DNA of 12,012 bases, from positions 1 through 12,012 of the forward strand of contig OMXX01000168.1 in NCBI GenBank assembly GCA_900315105.1, read 5' to 3'. The stretch is from an uncultured Prevotellaceae bacterium (GTDB lineage: Bacteria > Bacteroidota > Bacteroidia > Bacteroidales > Bacteroidaceae). Below the pieces are notes generated by a model. It searched no databases. It had not been told where the DNA came from and was given only the letters and a program-made list of their open reading frames with translations. Numbering within the stretch: the first letter of the stretch is position 1; the number at the start of each line of letters is the position of its first letter. Position numbers and translations under genes: made by a program. This document shows positions 1 through 7,140 of the stretch, piece by piece.

Positions 1-215
1 CCATCAGGCCCTTTCTTATCGTTCATGGTTTTGAATTTAATAACCTTGAATATCCGGCCCTTATATCCAGGACGGGGCTGAAGAAAAAACACACCAGCTC
101 CCTCATTGGCAAAGAAGAGAAGAAGAGAAACCAATATGAAAATAGGCGAAAGGACAATTATCGCAAGCAAAGACAGCAATATGTCCAACAGCCGTTTAAA
201 GAAATGCTGATACAT
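1..215 (-). CDS. PglC-like phosphoglycosyl transferase, N-terminal part (runs off left edge)
   Basis: Bacterial sugar transferase family: moves a sugar phosphate from a nucleotide sugar to undecaprenyl phosphate at the inner membrane, starting a glycan repeat unit. Reading leftward from the ATG at 215-213, the frame stays open for 71 codons to the window edge. It begins MYQHFFKRLLDILLSLLAII. A basic KRLLD segment precedes one hydrophobic stretch (about residues 10-34) interrupted by Ser-Pro, as in the re-entrant membrane helix of PglC. Then come FANEGAGVFF, a QPRPG motif and FKVIKFKTM, closely matching the other transferase of this window (KRPID, FANKGAGVFF, QDRPG, KFKTM). The catalytic Asp-Glu pair would lie beyond the edge. 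The start is 2 bases after the stop of the epimerase gene, so the two are co-transcribed. Family assignment is firm; the sugar substrate is unknown. Confidence 0.9.
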   Translation of the reverse strand, partial: MYQHFFKRLLDILLSLLAIIVLSPIFILVSLLLFFANEGAGVFFLQPRPGYKGRIFKVIKFKTMNDKKGPD

Positions 216-217
216 GC

Positions 218-1249
218 TTATCTGGCATCCTCCAAATGATAATCTTCAGGTTTTCCCCACAGCTTCTCAAAGGGATTCTCAGCCATCTCCTTTTTGAAAT
301 CACGAAGCTGATCCAAATAAGAGTAACGCGGTTTCCAATGCAACTCTTCAAATGTCTTCGTCGCATCAAAAGCATTCTCCAGCGGATCGGGCTTATCCTT
401 CACATAAGTAACCGGAGAGGGATTATCCTTTGGCGAAAAGACCTCTATGATGCCAAGAATCTGTTCTTCAAGAGAGACCTGCCAACCATTACCAACGTTG
501 TAGGTTCCACCCTCAAGATCAGAAGCTACACAGTTAGAGACAAGCTGAACAAAATCCTTTATATATACCATCTCCTTCTTCTTCTTGCAATCGCCCCATA
601 TCTCGATGGGCAAGCCCTTCATGGCGCGGTCCATCAGCATACGGAATGGCATCATGCGGCGCTTGAAATTGGCGTAATGATAAGGATTAGGATGATACTC
701 GTAGATGGTGAAGAATCGCAAAATGAAACGCTGGAAGCCATAGGCAGCATGACAGTGCTCTATTAAGTCTACTGCGGCATTCTTGGCGATAGCATAGATA
801 GAATGGTCACCCGTCAACGGAAAACCTCTGCGCAAGTCTGGTCCCAGCTTTCCTCCGTTCTTAAATCCGTCGAAATACTCAGCCAGATCATATGGACTTT
901 GTGGGAAGATAATCTTTTTGCAGTTGTGCTTGCGCATGAACAGCAGGACATTCAGAGTGCCTACGGTTATTGACTCTATTAAATCTTGAGGATCATAGGC
1001 GTAACGTGAGGGCAAACTCCCAGCGAAATGGCACACGGCATACACATCGCCGATGTCGTCCAAAACACCAAAGGAATCCTTATCCTTGATATTGACGGAA
1101 TAATAGCTCATTCCCTTCTCTTTGAAGAAGCCATGATCATCTTTTCGTCCACCAACAGCAACGACATCATAGCCGTCATTCTTCAACTTGACACTGACAG
1201 GAGCGCCCAAGTTGCCCGTAGCGCCAAAAACAACAACCTTCTTATTCAT
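218..1249 (-). CDS. NAD-dependent sugar epimerase/dehydratase (extended SDR)
   Basis: A 343-residue extended short-chain dehydrogenase of the nucleotide-sugar epimerase/dehydratase group. The N-terminal nucleotide-binding motif GATGNLG is at residues 9-15. The catalytic YxxxK is YAIAK, Tyr152 and Lys156, with a Ser near 118 (FPQSPYD) in the usual triad position. The C-terminal half (MVYIKDFV near 227-234, GGTYNVGNG near 247-255) is the usual sugar-nucleotide binding region. It should act on a UDP- or other NDP-sugar in the cytoplasm to supply a building block for the glycan; the exact reaction (4-epimerase, dehydratase or other) cannot be read from sequence. It sits after a 130-base gap and directly before a phosphoglycosyl transferase, a pairing that suggests it makes that enzyme's substrate (inference). 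Length and motifs look intact. Confidence 0.87.
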   Translation of the reverse strand: MNKKVVVFGATGNLGAPVSVKLKNDGYDVVAVGGRKDDHGFFKEKGMSYYSVNIKDKDSFGVLDDIGDVYAVCHFAGSLPSRYAYDPQDLIESITVGTLNVLLFMRKHNCKKIIFPQSPYDLAEYFDGFKNGGKLGPDLRRGFPLTGDHSIYAIAKNAAVDLIEHCHAAYGFQRFILRFFTIYEYHPNPYHYANFKRRMMPFRMLMDRAMKGLPIEIWGDCKKKKEMVYIKDFVQLVSNCVASDLEGGTYNVGNGWQVSLEEQILGIIEVFSPKDNPSPVTYVKDKPDPLENAFDATKTFEELHWKPRYSYLDQLRDFKKEMAENPFEKLWGKPEDYHLEDAR

Positions 1250-1299
1250 TATTGCATGTAGCTATAAATTAATTCAATTAATCAATGTTGAGCGTCTAC

Positions 1300-1329
1300 C
1301 AACTATAAAAAAGCTCGTATCTGAACAGA
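1300..1329 (-). promoter_or_regulatory. Possible Bacteroidetes-type promoter ahead of the epimerase gene
   Basis: On the minus strand a TATAGTTG (1307-1300) resembles the Bacteroidetes -7 element TAnnTTTG with one mismatch. It is preceded 18 bases upstream by TCTG (1329-1326), one mismatch from the -33 TTTG. It would place the transcription start about 50 bases before the epimerase ATG at 1249. This gap is the longest between 1 and 7 kb, which makes an internal promoter sensible. The match is weak and such AT-rich sequence gives chance hits. Confidence 0.25.
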
Positions 1330-1365
1330 AAAGAACAGATTTAGTCTGTCCTATCACTCTGTTCT
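1323..1365. repeat. Nested inverted/direct repeats of a GAACAGA heptamer
   Basis: GAACAGA occurs at 1323-1329 and again at 1333-1339; its reverse complement TCTGTTC is at 1358-1364 and a near copy TCTGTCC at 1345-1351. The longest perfect pair is AGAACAGA (1332-1339) with TCTGTTCT (1358-1365). The left copy overlaps the possible -33 element of the epimerase promoter. A perfect 10-base palindrome TCACATGTGA (1370-1379) lies next to it, just after the stop of the ATP-grasp gene. As RNA (minus strand) it can fold into alternative hairpins, and a run of six U follows some 20 bases later, so it may be a weak terminator, an operator, or both. Confidence 0.5.
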
Positions 1366-1379
1366 GTACTCACATGTGA

Positions 1380-2369
1380 TCATATCCAATTTAACATTTT
1401 ATACCAGATGCCGCAACCAGTTGCAATCTGAGTTAAATCTTGTCCGGGTGGGATATTTCCTTCCAACAACTCGATTCCCCCAGGTGTCAAAGCAATGTCC
1501 CAACCAACATATCGTGCCCCTGGCTCAATATAGGCTATTTCCGTTATAGCCTCTATACATTTATTAAAATTAGGGATTTGAAAGCCAGCAAATTGAATTT
1601 TCGAGTATGGATGAATCTCATATTTGGCACAGTTAATGTCATAAGCAGCACCACATAATTTTCCCATTTCTATATTAACAGGACAAGCAATTCCTCCTTC
1701 AGAATAATTGTCTGTTATACTTGTGCCAGTTCCCATCCTAAGAAGAGCAGCAATAATATGTAACTTTTTCTCTTTGTCGAGCACAGTCACAAAACGTAGA
1801 GTATTCAGAGAATATGGAGCAATCGTTTTCAATTCATTACAATTGACAATCTTTTCTTCTATTATGTATGATTGCCCCAACTTAACGACTTGCCTCAATC
1901 TATCTAATTTTACATTATAATCATCCTTTATCTTACTGATCTCAAAAACGCCATGTCCACCAAAGTCACAGAGAGGCTTGGCTATAACGCTATCATACTT
2001 ATTGATAAAACACTTCAGATCCTCTATTGAATGATCGCTTGTTGTCATCCAACCACGAGAAACAAATTTGCTAAAACGCTTATTGAAGGCAGCCTTATCA
2101 AGAAATAAGCTGTAAACAGATGGTGTACTCAGATTAAATCTAAGTCTGTCATTTCTTCTTAGAGTTATGTATGAGCTACGTTCTTTACTGTTTTTTTCCC
2201 AAAATTCAAATGCACTATAGTCTGTAAAATCAGCACCATATCGAAGGAAACAAACGATCAAATCAAAATAGACAAGAATTCTATTCTTATTTGGGCACTG
2301 ATTGAGGATTAATTTACTGTTAGCCCAGCTTGCATAACAATAACGTAGAACAGTATTAATTTTGTGCAT
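1380..2369 (-). CDS. Sugar-transfer-associated ATP-grasp ligase
   Basis: A 329-residue protein of the ATP-grasp fold, matching the sugar-transfer-associated group (ATPgrasp_ST, PF14397) found in surface polysaccharide loci. Such enzymes use ATP to activate a carboxylate as acyl phosphate and join it to an amine or other nucleophile. Visible features: a KP..DFGGHG phosphate/nucleotide loop at 131-140, SLNTLRFVT at 187-195, NYSEGG at 221-226, GWDIA at 289-293 and the metal-binding end motif ELLEGN at 300-305. It starts 14 bases after the stop of the second KAS III gene, so it belongs to the same transcript as the acyl cassette. The gene is visibly AT-richer than the epimerase and glycosyltransferase genes, which fits mosaic assembly of the locus. 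The family call is fairly firm; the substrate (amino acid, acyl group or sugar acid) is unknown. Confidence 0.8.
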   Translation of the reverse strand: MHKINTVLRYCYASWANSKLILNQCPNKNRILVYFDLIVCFLRYGADFTDYSAFEFWEKNSKERSSYITLRRNDRLRFNLSTPSVYSLFLDKAAFNKRFSKFVSRGWMTTSDHSIEDLKCFINKYDSVIAKPLCDFGGHGVFEISKIKDDYNVKLDRLRQVVKLGQSYIIEEKIVNCNELKTIAPYSLNTLRFVTVLDKEKKLHIIAALLRMGTGTSITDNYSEGGIACPVNIEMGKLCGAAYDINCAKYEIHPYSKIQFAGFQIPNFNKCIEAITEIAYIEPGARYVGWDIALTPGGIELLEGNIPPGQDLTQIATGCGIWYKMLNWI

Positions 2370-2383
2370 AAGGTTCTTTAAAA

Positions 2384-3454
2384 TTAATTATATTCATAGT
2401 TGAACAAAACTGCAGCCTTCAAGTTTTCTACTGTATAACGAATACAACCCCATGCAAGACCTACGCCAAAGCCACAACCAAGACAATCGTGTAATCCATT
2501 TTGGAGTTCATTGGCTTTGCATGCAACCATCGTCAATGGAATAGAGGCGCTATTGGTATTGCCATAGTCTTGCAGGCAGAAAGGAACTTTCTCTTCGGGC
2601 AACTTCAGTTTCTTGCGTATTCGATCATCAATAAATCTATTTGCCTGATGCAAGAATAAGTAATCAATTTTTTGCAAATCAATTTGAAAGTGGTCTACAA
2701 ACTCTTGAAGAGAACGAGGTGGGACCTTGATGGCAAAGGAGAACACATCCATACCATTTACAACCATATCAATACCACGGCGGATGACACCAGGTGATAC
2801 TTCCTTCTCTTCAAGAGCTTCAGGAGTGACTGGATTACGCGTACCGCCATATTTTGTCCAAACGGCCTGATAGCCACTACCATCCACTCCAAAGCTAAAC
2901 TGTAATGGATGATTCCATTCCTCATCATACTCTAGAGCTGTCACTGTGGCAGCATCGCCAAACAAAGGTTTTACAGTCTTATCCTTTGGTGAACGATTCA
3001 ACGAGTTGGTCTCTGCACAAACCAGCAGCCCTCTCTTCAGTTGCCCATGAGACAGTAGAGAGCAGAGATTGCTCATGCCGTAAACCCAACCGCTACAGCC
3101 AAGAGGCAGATCAAGACAATAACAATCATTACGAAAGCCAAGACGATCCTGAAGAATGGCAGAAGTAATTGGTGCAATATAATCCCGCGACGTGCACACA
3201 TAGATCAGGGCATCGACACTATCCGCGCTCCAATGAAGTCTGCTAAGCAACTTATTGATAGCCTGAAAGGAGAGGTCACTTGCTGTTGTCCCTGGTTTGA
3301 CGACGCGCTTTCGCTCGATACCGGTAGATGCTATTACTTTTTTCGCTTCTGACTCATCAGTGAAAATAGGTAGCGTAAGATTCTCTTCTACTGTAGGAGG
3401 CACACATGCAGCTAAGCCTACTATCTTGACTTTATCTATCGTCAAAAATGACAT
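2384..3454 (-). CDS. 3-oxoacyl-ACP synthase III (KAS III) homologue, complete
   Basis: A 356-residue thiolase-fold protein of the FabH (KAS III) family, which condenses an acyl-CoA with malonyl-ACP; some relatives instead transfer acyl groups to sugars. The whole Cys-His-Asn triad is present: Cys120 in LGCSGWVYG, His269 in LHQAN, Asn299 in YGNTNSAS. LFGDAAT (164-170) and the C-terminal GCGFGVGLAWG (326-336) are also typical. It lies 12 bases after the AMP-ligase stop and 14 before the ATP-grasp start. It shares extensive similarity with the second KAS III homologue of the window (5942-6853), so the two are paralogues. With the carrier proteins and reductase nearby, it most likely builds or moves a small acyl chain used to decorate the polysaccharide rather than serving bulk fatty acid synthesis (inference). 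Confidence 0.88.
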   Translation of the reverse strand: MSFLTIDKVKIVGLAACVPPTVEENLTLPIFTDESEAKKVIASTGIERKRVVKPGTTASDLSFQAINKLLSRLHWSADSVDALIYVCTSRDYIAPITSAILQDRLGFRNDCYCLDLPLGCSGWVYGMSNLCSLLSHGQLKRGLLVCAETNSLNRSPKDKTVKPLFGDAATVTALEYDEEWNHPLQFSFGVDGSGYQAVWTKYGGTRNPVTPEALEEKEVSPGVIRRGIDMVVNGMDVFSFAIKVPPRSLQEFVDHFQIDLQKIDYLFLHQANRFIDDRIRKKLKLPEEKVPFCLQDYGNTNSASIPLTMVACKANELQNGLHDCLGCGFGVGLAWGCIRYTVENLKAAVLFNYEYN

Positions 3455-3466
3455 AATTATATATTC

Positions 3467-4918
3467 TTATTTAATTACTAACAATCTCTGTTTCTTTCCC
3501 GACGCTGTCATCGGTATCTTATCTATCCAATCATAAGCGACAGGCAGTTTATAATATTCCAACTTCCCCGCCAATTTTTGGGCAATTTCATCGAAAGTAA
3601 GGGTGGTGCTGCCCTTTAAAATATAGCAAAAGACCAACTCCCCCATGATTCCCTTACTATCCTTCATGGGTACACACACACAATCCCCCACACCGAGAGA
3701 CTTTATGGCATCCTCTACCTCCATAGGCGAGACCTTTTTACCACCTACATTGATAAGTTCCTTCTCTCTTCCAAGCAGGTAGATATACCCATCCTCATTT
3801 TTATAGCCGATATCTCCTGTGCGGAAGTAATCGCCCCAAAAGGCATTTCTTGTATCCGACTCTTCAAGATAGCGGGACATAACCATGTTACCTTTGACGC
3901 AGAGTTCACCTTCTTTACCTGCAAGGACCTCATCTCCTGTATTATCATAGATTTTTACGTCCACCTGGTCACAAACTGGCTTTCCTATAGAGTTCAAATG
4001 ATCCACATCATGAAATTCCAAAAAACAGGTGCGTGAAGCCTCTGTAAGGCCATAGTGCATGCAGATACGTGTATTTGGGAATAATTCCAGCATTTCCTTC
4101 TTCGTATCAAGAGACATAGCTGCACTACCGATTTCAATATAATGAATCTGGTTTGCATATTTGGAAATACGGGTTCCACTCATTTTGCGTATATATGCCC
4201 ATGCTGCAGGCACTACACCAAAACCGGTTACGCCATATTTTTCAAATGCCTTCAAAAATGCACGCACATTAGCGAAATTACTCAATATAACAATAGTTGC
4301 ACCCTTAAGCAAAGTACAACGTATTCTCCCCATACCGAACGAGTGGCAAATTGGAAGTCCAAGAAGCTCTATGTCTTCCGAAGTGTTTCCAATATATCCA
4401 TTGATATTAGATGCAGAAGAAAAAATATTTTTGTAAGACAAACATACTCCCTTAGGCGCACCAGTCGTACCAGTAGTAAAAAGGATTTCCGCAATACTAT
4501 CTTGGGAGACGACACTATCAGAATCATCATATTCATCTGCCTCCGAAAGATTTAGCTCCTGGAAAGATTTAGATGGATAGCTTCTACTCTTATAACCAAA
4601 ACAGCAAACGGGTTGTATTTTATCCTCGATGTAATGAAGCCGTTCTTCATTCGACTCTGCATCTACTATCACATTAGTGACGCCTAAGATATGAGCGCCA
4701 AAGTACAGATAGATGTACTCCAAACCCTTTTTAGCAGATAAAATGATACGGTCTCCTGCCTTAATTCCCATATTATTAAGGACAAATGCTGCTTTGCGAA
4801 TATTTTTCCCCAACTCAGAATATGTCACGGAATCACCATTCATAATAATTGCGGTTTTGCCAGCGAAATTGGTCGTATTTTGCATAACCGCATCTAACAA
4901 AGGGGTAAGATTGTACAT
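3467..4918 (-). CDS. AMP-forming acyl ligase (ANL superfamily), likely loads the adjacent ACP
   Basis: A 483-residue adenylate-forming enzyme: activates a carboxylic acid with ATP to acyl-AMP and passes it to a thiol, here plausibly the phosphopantetheine of the carrier protein encoded just upstream. Core motifs: TTGTTGAPKG at 148-157 (phosphate-binding loop), YGLTEAS at 289-295, YFRTGD at 364-369, GREKELINVGG near 383-393, and near the C-terminus MTASGKK with the adenylation Lys at 475. The chosen start is ATG at 4918, 2 bases after the ACP stop; an in-frame TTG at 4924 overlapping that stop would add only two residues. The very tight link with the ACP gene mirrors dltA-dltC-like and other ligase-carrier pairs. 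Substrate (short fatty, hydroxy or amino acid) cannot be read from sequence. Confidence 0.88.
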   Translation of the reverse strand: MYNLTPLLDAVMQNTTNFAGKTAIIMNGDSVTYSELGKNIRKAAFVLNNMGIKAGDRIILSAKKGLEYIYLYFGAHILGVTNVIVDAESNEERLHYIEDKIQPVCCFGYKSRSYPSKSFQELNLSEADEYDDSDSVVSQDSIAEILFTTGTTGAPKGVCLSYKNIFSSASNINGYIGNTSEDIELLGLPICHSFGMGRIRCTLLKGATIVILSNFANVRAFLKAFEKYGVTGFGVVPAAWAYIRKMSGTRISKYANQIHYIEIGSAAMSLDTKKEMLELFPNTRICMHYGLTEASRTCFLEFHDVDHLNSIGKPVCDQVDVKIYDNTGDEVLAGKEGELCVKGNMVMSRYLEESDTRNAFWGDYFRTGDIGYKNEDGYIYLLGREKELINVGGKKVSPMEVEDAIKSLGVGDCVCVPMKDSKGIMGELVFCYILKGSTTLTFDEIAQKLAGKLEYYKLPVAYDWIDKIPMTASGKKQRLLVIK

Positions 4919-4920
4919 AC

Positions 4921-5160
4921 TCAAGCTTTATCTTTTAATTTTTCAATTTCTGCAGTCCATTCGTTAATAGTCGTGATGTCGAAGATATCGTCTTCAGGTA
5001 CCATTATATCAAATGTATCCTCAATCTTGGACAGAATCATTACATTGCGCATTGAGTCAAAACCTTCCATATCGAAAAGTTCTTGATCGCAATCTATTGT
5101 ATTGACATCCTTCTCGAGGCATTCGGCTACTATCTGCTTAACTTGCTCTTGTATCGTCAT
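4921..5160 (-). CDS. Acyl carrier protein (second of two)
   Basis: A 79-residue acidic protein with the four-helix carrier pattern. The phosphopantetheine attachment motif is GFDSM, with Ser36 the expected modified residue at the head of helix 2 (DSMRNVMILSKIEDTF), followed by VPEDDIFDITTI at the helix 3 region. It carries acyl groups as thioesters on a flexible arm. It starts 13 bases after the reductase stop and ends 2 bases before the ATG of the acyl ligase, which suggests that the ligase charges this carrier. It needs a phosphopantetheinyl transferase from elsewhere in the genome. It differs clearly from the other ACP of the window, so two carriers may hold different intermediates. Confidence 0.9.
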   Translation of the reverse strand: MTIQEQVKQIVAECLEKDVNTIDCDQELFDMEGFDSMRNVMILSKIEDTFDIMVPEDDIFDITTINEWTAEIEKLKDKA

Positions 5161-5173
5161 AATTTAAAAATAT

Positions 5174-5935
5174 TTATTTAATAGAAACACCACCATCAAG
5201 AACCAAGGACTGTCCTGTCACCCAAGAAGAAGCGTCTGACAATAAATAAATTGCAGCGTAAGCAATGTCAGCAGGCTGTCCATAACGACCAAGAGGATAG
5301 CGCTTCTGATCCTCCAGCAATTGCTCTTCTGATATAGTACCCCTATGAATCAAAGGAGTATCAACCATTCCAGGACAGATACTATTTACACGTACCTTAC
5401 GTGGAGCAAATTCCTTTGCCGCGAACTTCATTATAGTATTAAGGGCAGCTTTAGAGGCTCCATAAATACCATTTCCACCACTGAAGATCTGGGTGCCTCC
5501 TAACGAGGAAAGTAAAACCACAGAGGATCCCTTCTGCAATTTCTTCTTTTTGAAGAGCATACGAAGCAATTCTACCGGTGCAAAGAAATTTATATTAAAG
5601 ATATCATCAAATTTCTCTCTTGTTGCAAACTGGATAGGCAATGTAAGGCCTTTACCAGCACACAGCACAAGCCCATTGAGAAAAGGAACATCTGCAATCA
5701 AGTTGGTAAGATCATCCTTGTTGGTAAGATCGGCTATAATTTGTTTATGTTCACGCTCACCTTGCCCCTCTAAGGCATCAAAAGTTTCCTGGAGCCTCTC
5801 GGCATTTCTTGCTGTTGTGATAAGAGTTGCCCCCATCTTTGCAGCATTGATAGCCGTAGATCTTCCTATTCCAGAGGATGCACCGGTCACAAGAATAGTT
5901 TTCCCTTCCAGGTTAAAAGGATTGAATGTCGTCAT
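5174..5935 (-). CDS. Short-chain dehydrogenase/reductase, FabG-like (3-oxoacyl-ACP reductase candidate)
   Basis: A 253-residue classical SDR. The NAD(P)-binding TGASSGIG is at 17-24, the LCAGKG segment replaces the common NNAG (91-96), Asn115 lies in FNINFF, Ser143/144 precede the active site, and the catalytic pair is Tyr158 and Lys162 in YGASK. SICPGMVDTP (185-194) and the terminal VTGQSLVLDGG (239-249) are the usual FabG-type landmarks. The likely reaction is NADPH-dependent reduction of a 3-oxoacyl group on ACP to 3-hydroxyacyl. It starts 6 bases after one KAS III stop and is followed 13 bases later by an ACP, the arrangement expected for a ketoreduction step. Sugar or alcohol oxidoreductase activity is an alternative that sequence cannot exclude. 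Confidence 0.86.
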   Translation of the reverse strand: MTTFNPFNLEGKTILVTGASSGIGRSTAINAAKMGATLITTARNAERLQETFDALEGQGEREHKQIIADLTNKDDLTNLIADVPFLNGLVLCAGKGLTLPIQFATREKFDDIFNINFFAPVELLRMLFKKKKLQKGSSVVLLSSLGGTQIFSGGNGIYGASKAALNTIMKFAAKEFAPRKVRVNSICPGMVDTPLIHRGTISEEQLLEDQKRYPLGRYGQPADIAYAAIYLLSDASSWVTGQSLVLDGGVSIK

Positions 5936-5941
5936 AATGAA

Positions 5942-6853
5942 TCAAAGTTCTACCAGTTTGCTTATAACGGGATGGTCTGTAGAGAAGTGGACTGTTCCCC
6001 ATGAAAGACCTACACCAAATCCACATCCAACATACTCAGTCTTTTTGCCTGAGACTTTATCTGCCAACTCTGTGACGATAGTGAGTGGTATTGATGCAGA
6101 GGATGTGTTGCCAAAATGAGTCATCAGCTTCTTGATGCTCTTTGGTGCAGTTGTAATACCAAAAGCAAACACGTCCATTCCTTTCATTAGAGTTTGAAAG
6201 CCATGACGCTTACGTCCATCAGCACACATGACAGGTTCTAAATCTTTTGCCGTAACTTGGTTGCGGCATCCACCAACAGGTTTGATGATAGCGTCATATC
6301 CCGACCCGTCAGTACCAAAGTGGAACTGAAAACCTTCAGCACCCTCTTGATATTCAATAGCAGTTGCAGTACCAGCAAATCCGAACAGTTGATCAGCCTC
6401 CTCGTAACATTGCTTACGTGCATCACCTGCAATAAGAATGCCCTTTTTAATCATGCCAGTTTGCATAATAGAGGAGATAACACTAAGTCCATATACCCAT
6501 CCAGAGCAACCCAAGGAAATGTCAAAAGCCATACAGTCCTTGCTAAGTCCCAACTTGTCCTGAAGTATGCAAGATGTTGCTGGAAGAATATAATCAGGAG
6601 TCTGACTTACAAAAACAAGGATGCCTATCTCTTTCTTGTCCCAGCCTAAGTCAGCTATCAGCCGCTTTGTTGCGGCTTGTCCAAGATCAGAAGTTGTAAA
6701 ATCATTGCTATAGCGCTTTTCAATGATGCCAGTGGTTTCCACGAATGCATCAGCGTCATACTTGTCGGTTGTTGAAATAGTAGGCATTATCTGCTTAGGA
6801 ACACCTGCAGATAAGCCCACAATTGCAACATTCTTAATATTCAAAAATGCCAT
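5942..6853 (-). CDS. KAS III homologue with in-frame loss of the catalytic-His region
   Basis: A 303-residue FabH-family protein, about 53 residues shorter than its paralogue at 2384-3454. The active-site Cys116 is present in LGCSGWVYG, as are the GCGFGVGLSWG end motif (277-287) and Asn249 in FGNTSSAS. Lined up with the paralogue, KSIKKLMTHF (238-247) should be followed by about 41 residues that carry the HQAN motif; instead it runs straight into GNTSSAS. The join falls near 6115-6110. No stop or frameshift results. Loss of the His would be expected to abolish the decarboxylative condensation typical of this family, so the protein may be inactive, act only as a partner, or have kept acyl transfer. 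The usual GDAG also reads GFAG (158-161). It lies 11 bases after an ACP gene and 6 before the reductase. Confidence 0.82.
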   Translation of the reverse strand: MAFLNIKNVAIVGLSAGVPKQIMPTISTTDKYDADAFVETTGIIEKRYSNDFTTSDLGQAATKRLIADLGWDKKEIGILVFVSQTPDYILPATSCILQDKLGLSKDCMAFDISLGCSGWVYGLSVISSIMQTGMIKKGILIAGDARKQCYEEADQLFGFAGTATAIEYQEGAEGFQFHFGTDGSGYDAIIKPVGGCRNQVTAKDLEPVMCADGRKRHGFQTLMKGMDVFAFGITTAPKSIKKLMTHFGNTSSASIPLTIVTELADKVSGKKTEYVGCGFGVGLSWGTVHFSTDHPVISKLVEL

Positions 6854-6864
6854 TATTAAGAATT

Positions 6865-7104
6865 TTAGTTGTTTAGTTTCTCAACCACCCTATTATAGAG
6901 ATCCTCTACAGTGACAGCTGCCTGCATATCCTCGCCCTTAACGGTGACATCGAATTCCTCGTCAATCATAGCGATAATAGAAAGCGCAACAAGTGATGAA
7001 TACTCATCCAAATCATGGAATACAGTGGAAGCCTCAATACCTTCGGTATCATCAAACTGCTCTTGAAACAGTTCTACAAATTCATCCAAACTTTTCATTG
7101 TCAT
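6865..7104 (-). CDS. Acyl carrier protein-like protein (first of two)
   Basis: A 79-residue acidic small protein with the carrier pattern: LDEYSSLVALSIIAMIDEEF, where Ser37 before Leu38 is the expected phosphopantetheine site, then VTVKGEDM and the VEDLYNRV last helix. The classical Asp-Ser-Leu is here Ser-Ser-Leu, a departure from the other carrier of the window (FDSM). The start could be ATG 7104 or, two codons later, ATG 7098 (MKSLDEF); nothing decides between them. It sits 36 bases after the hexapeptide acyltransferase and 11 before the KAS III homologue, linking the acyltransferase to the acyl cassette. Carrier function is likely from context and fold; phosphopantetheinylation is inferred. 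Confidence 0.85.
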   Translation of the reverse strand: MTMKSLDEFVELFQEQFDDTEGIEASTVFHDLDEYSSLVALSIIAMIDEEFDVTVKGEDMQAAVTVEDLYNRVVEKLNN

Positions 7105-7140
7105 TTAAATATTAAAAATTTATAATAAAATAATTACCAA

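Noticed and set aside
236..766. Plus-strand open frame of 176 codons opposite the epimerase gene
   Set aside because: It is antisense to a protein with clear nucleotide-binding and YxxxK motifs, and its own translation has no recognisable features.
4142..4555. Plus-strand open frame opposite the AMP ligase
   Set aside because: It is antisense to conserved adenylation motifs, with a low-information, basic, Cys-rich translation typical of a reverse-strand artefact.
5493..6119. Long plus-strand open frame (208 codons) across the reductase and KAS III genes
   Set aside because: It lies antisense to two well-supported genes, its translation shows no domain or motif, and no promoter or spacing supports it; it is a shadow of the coding strand.
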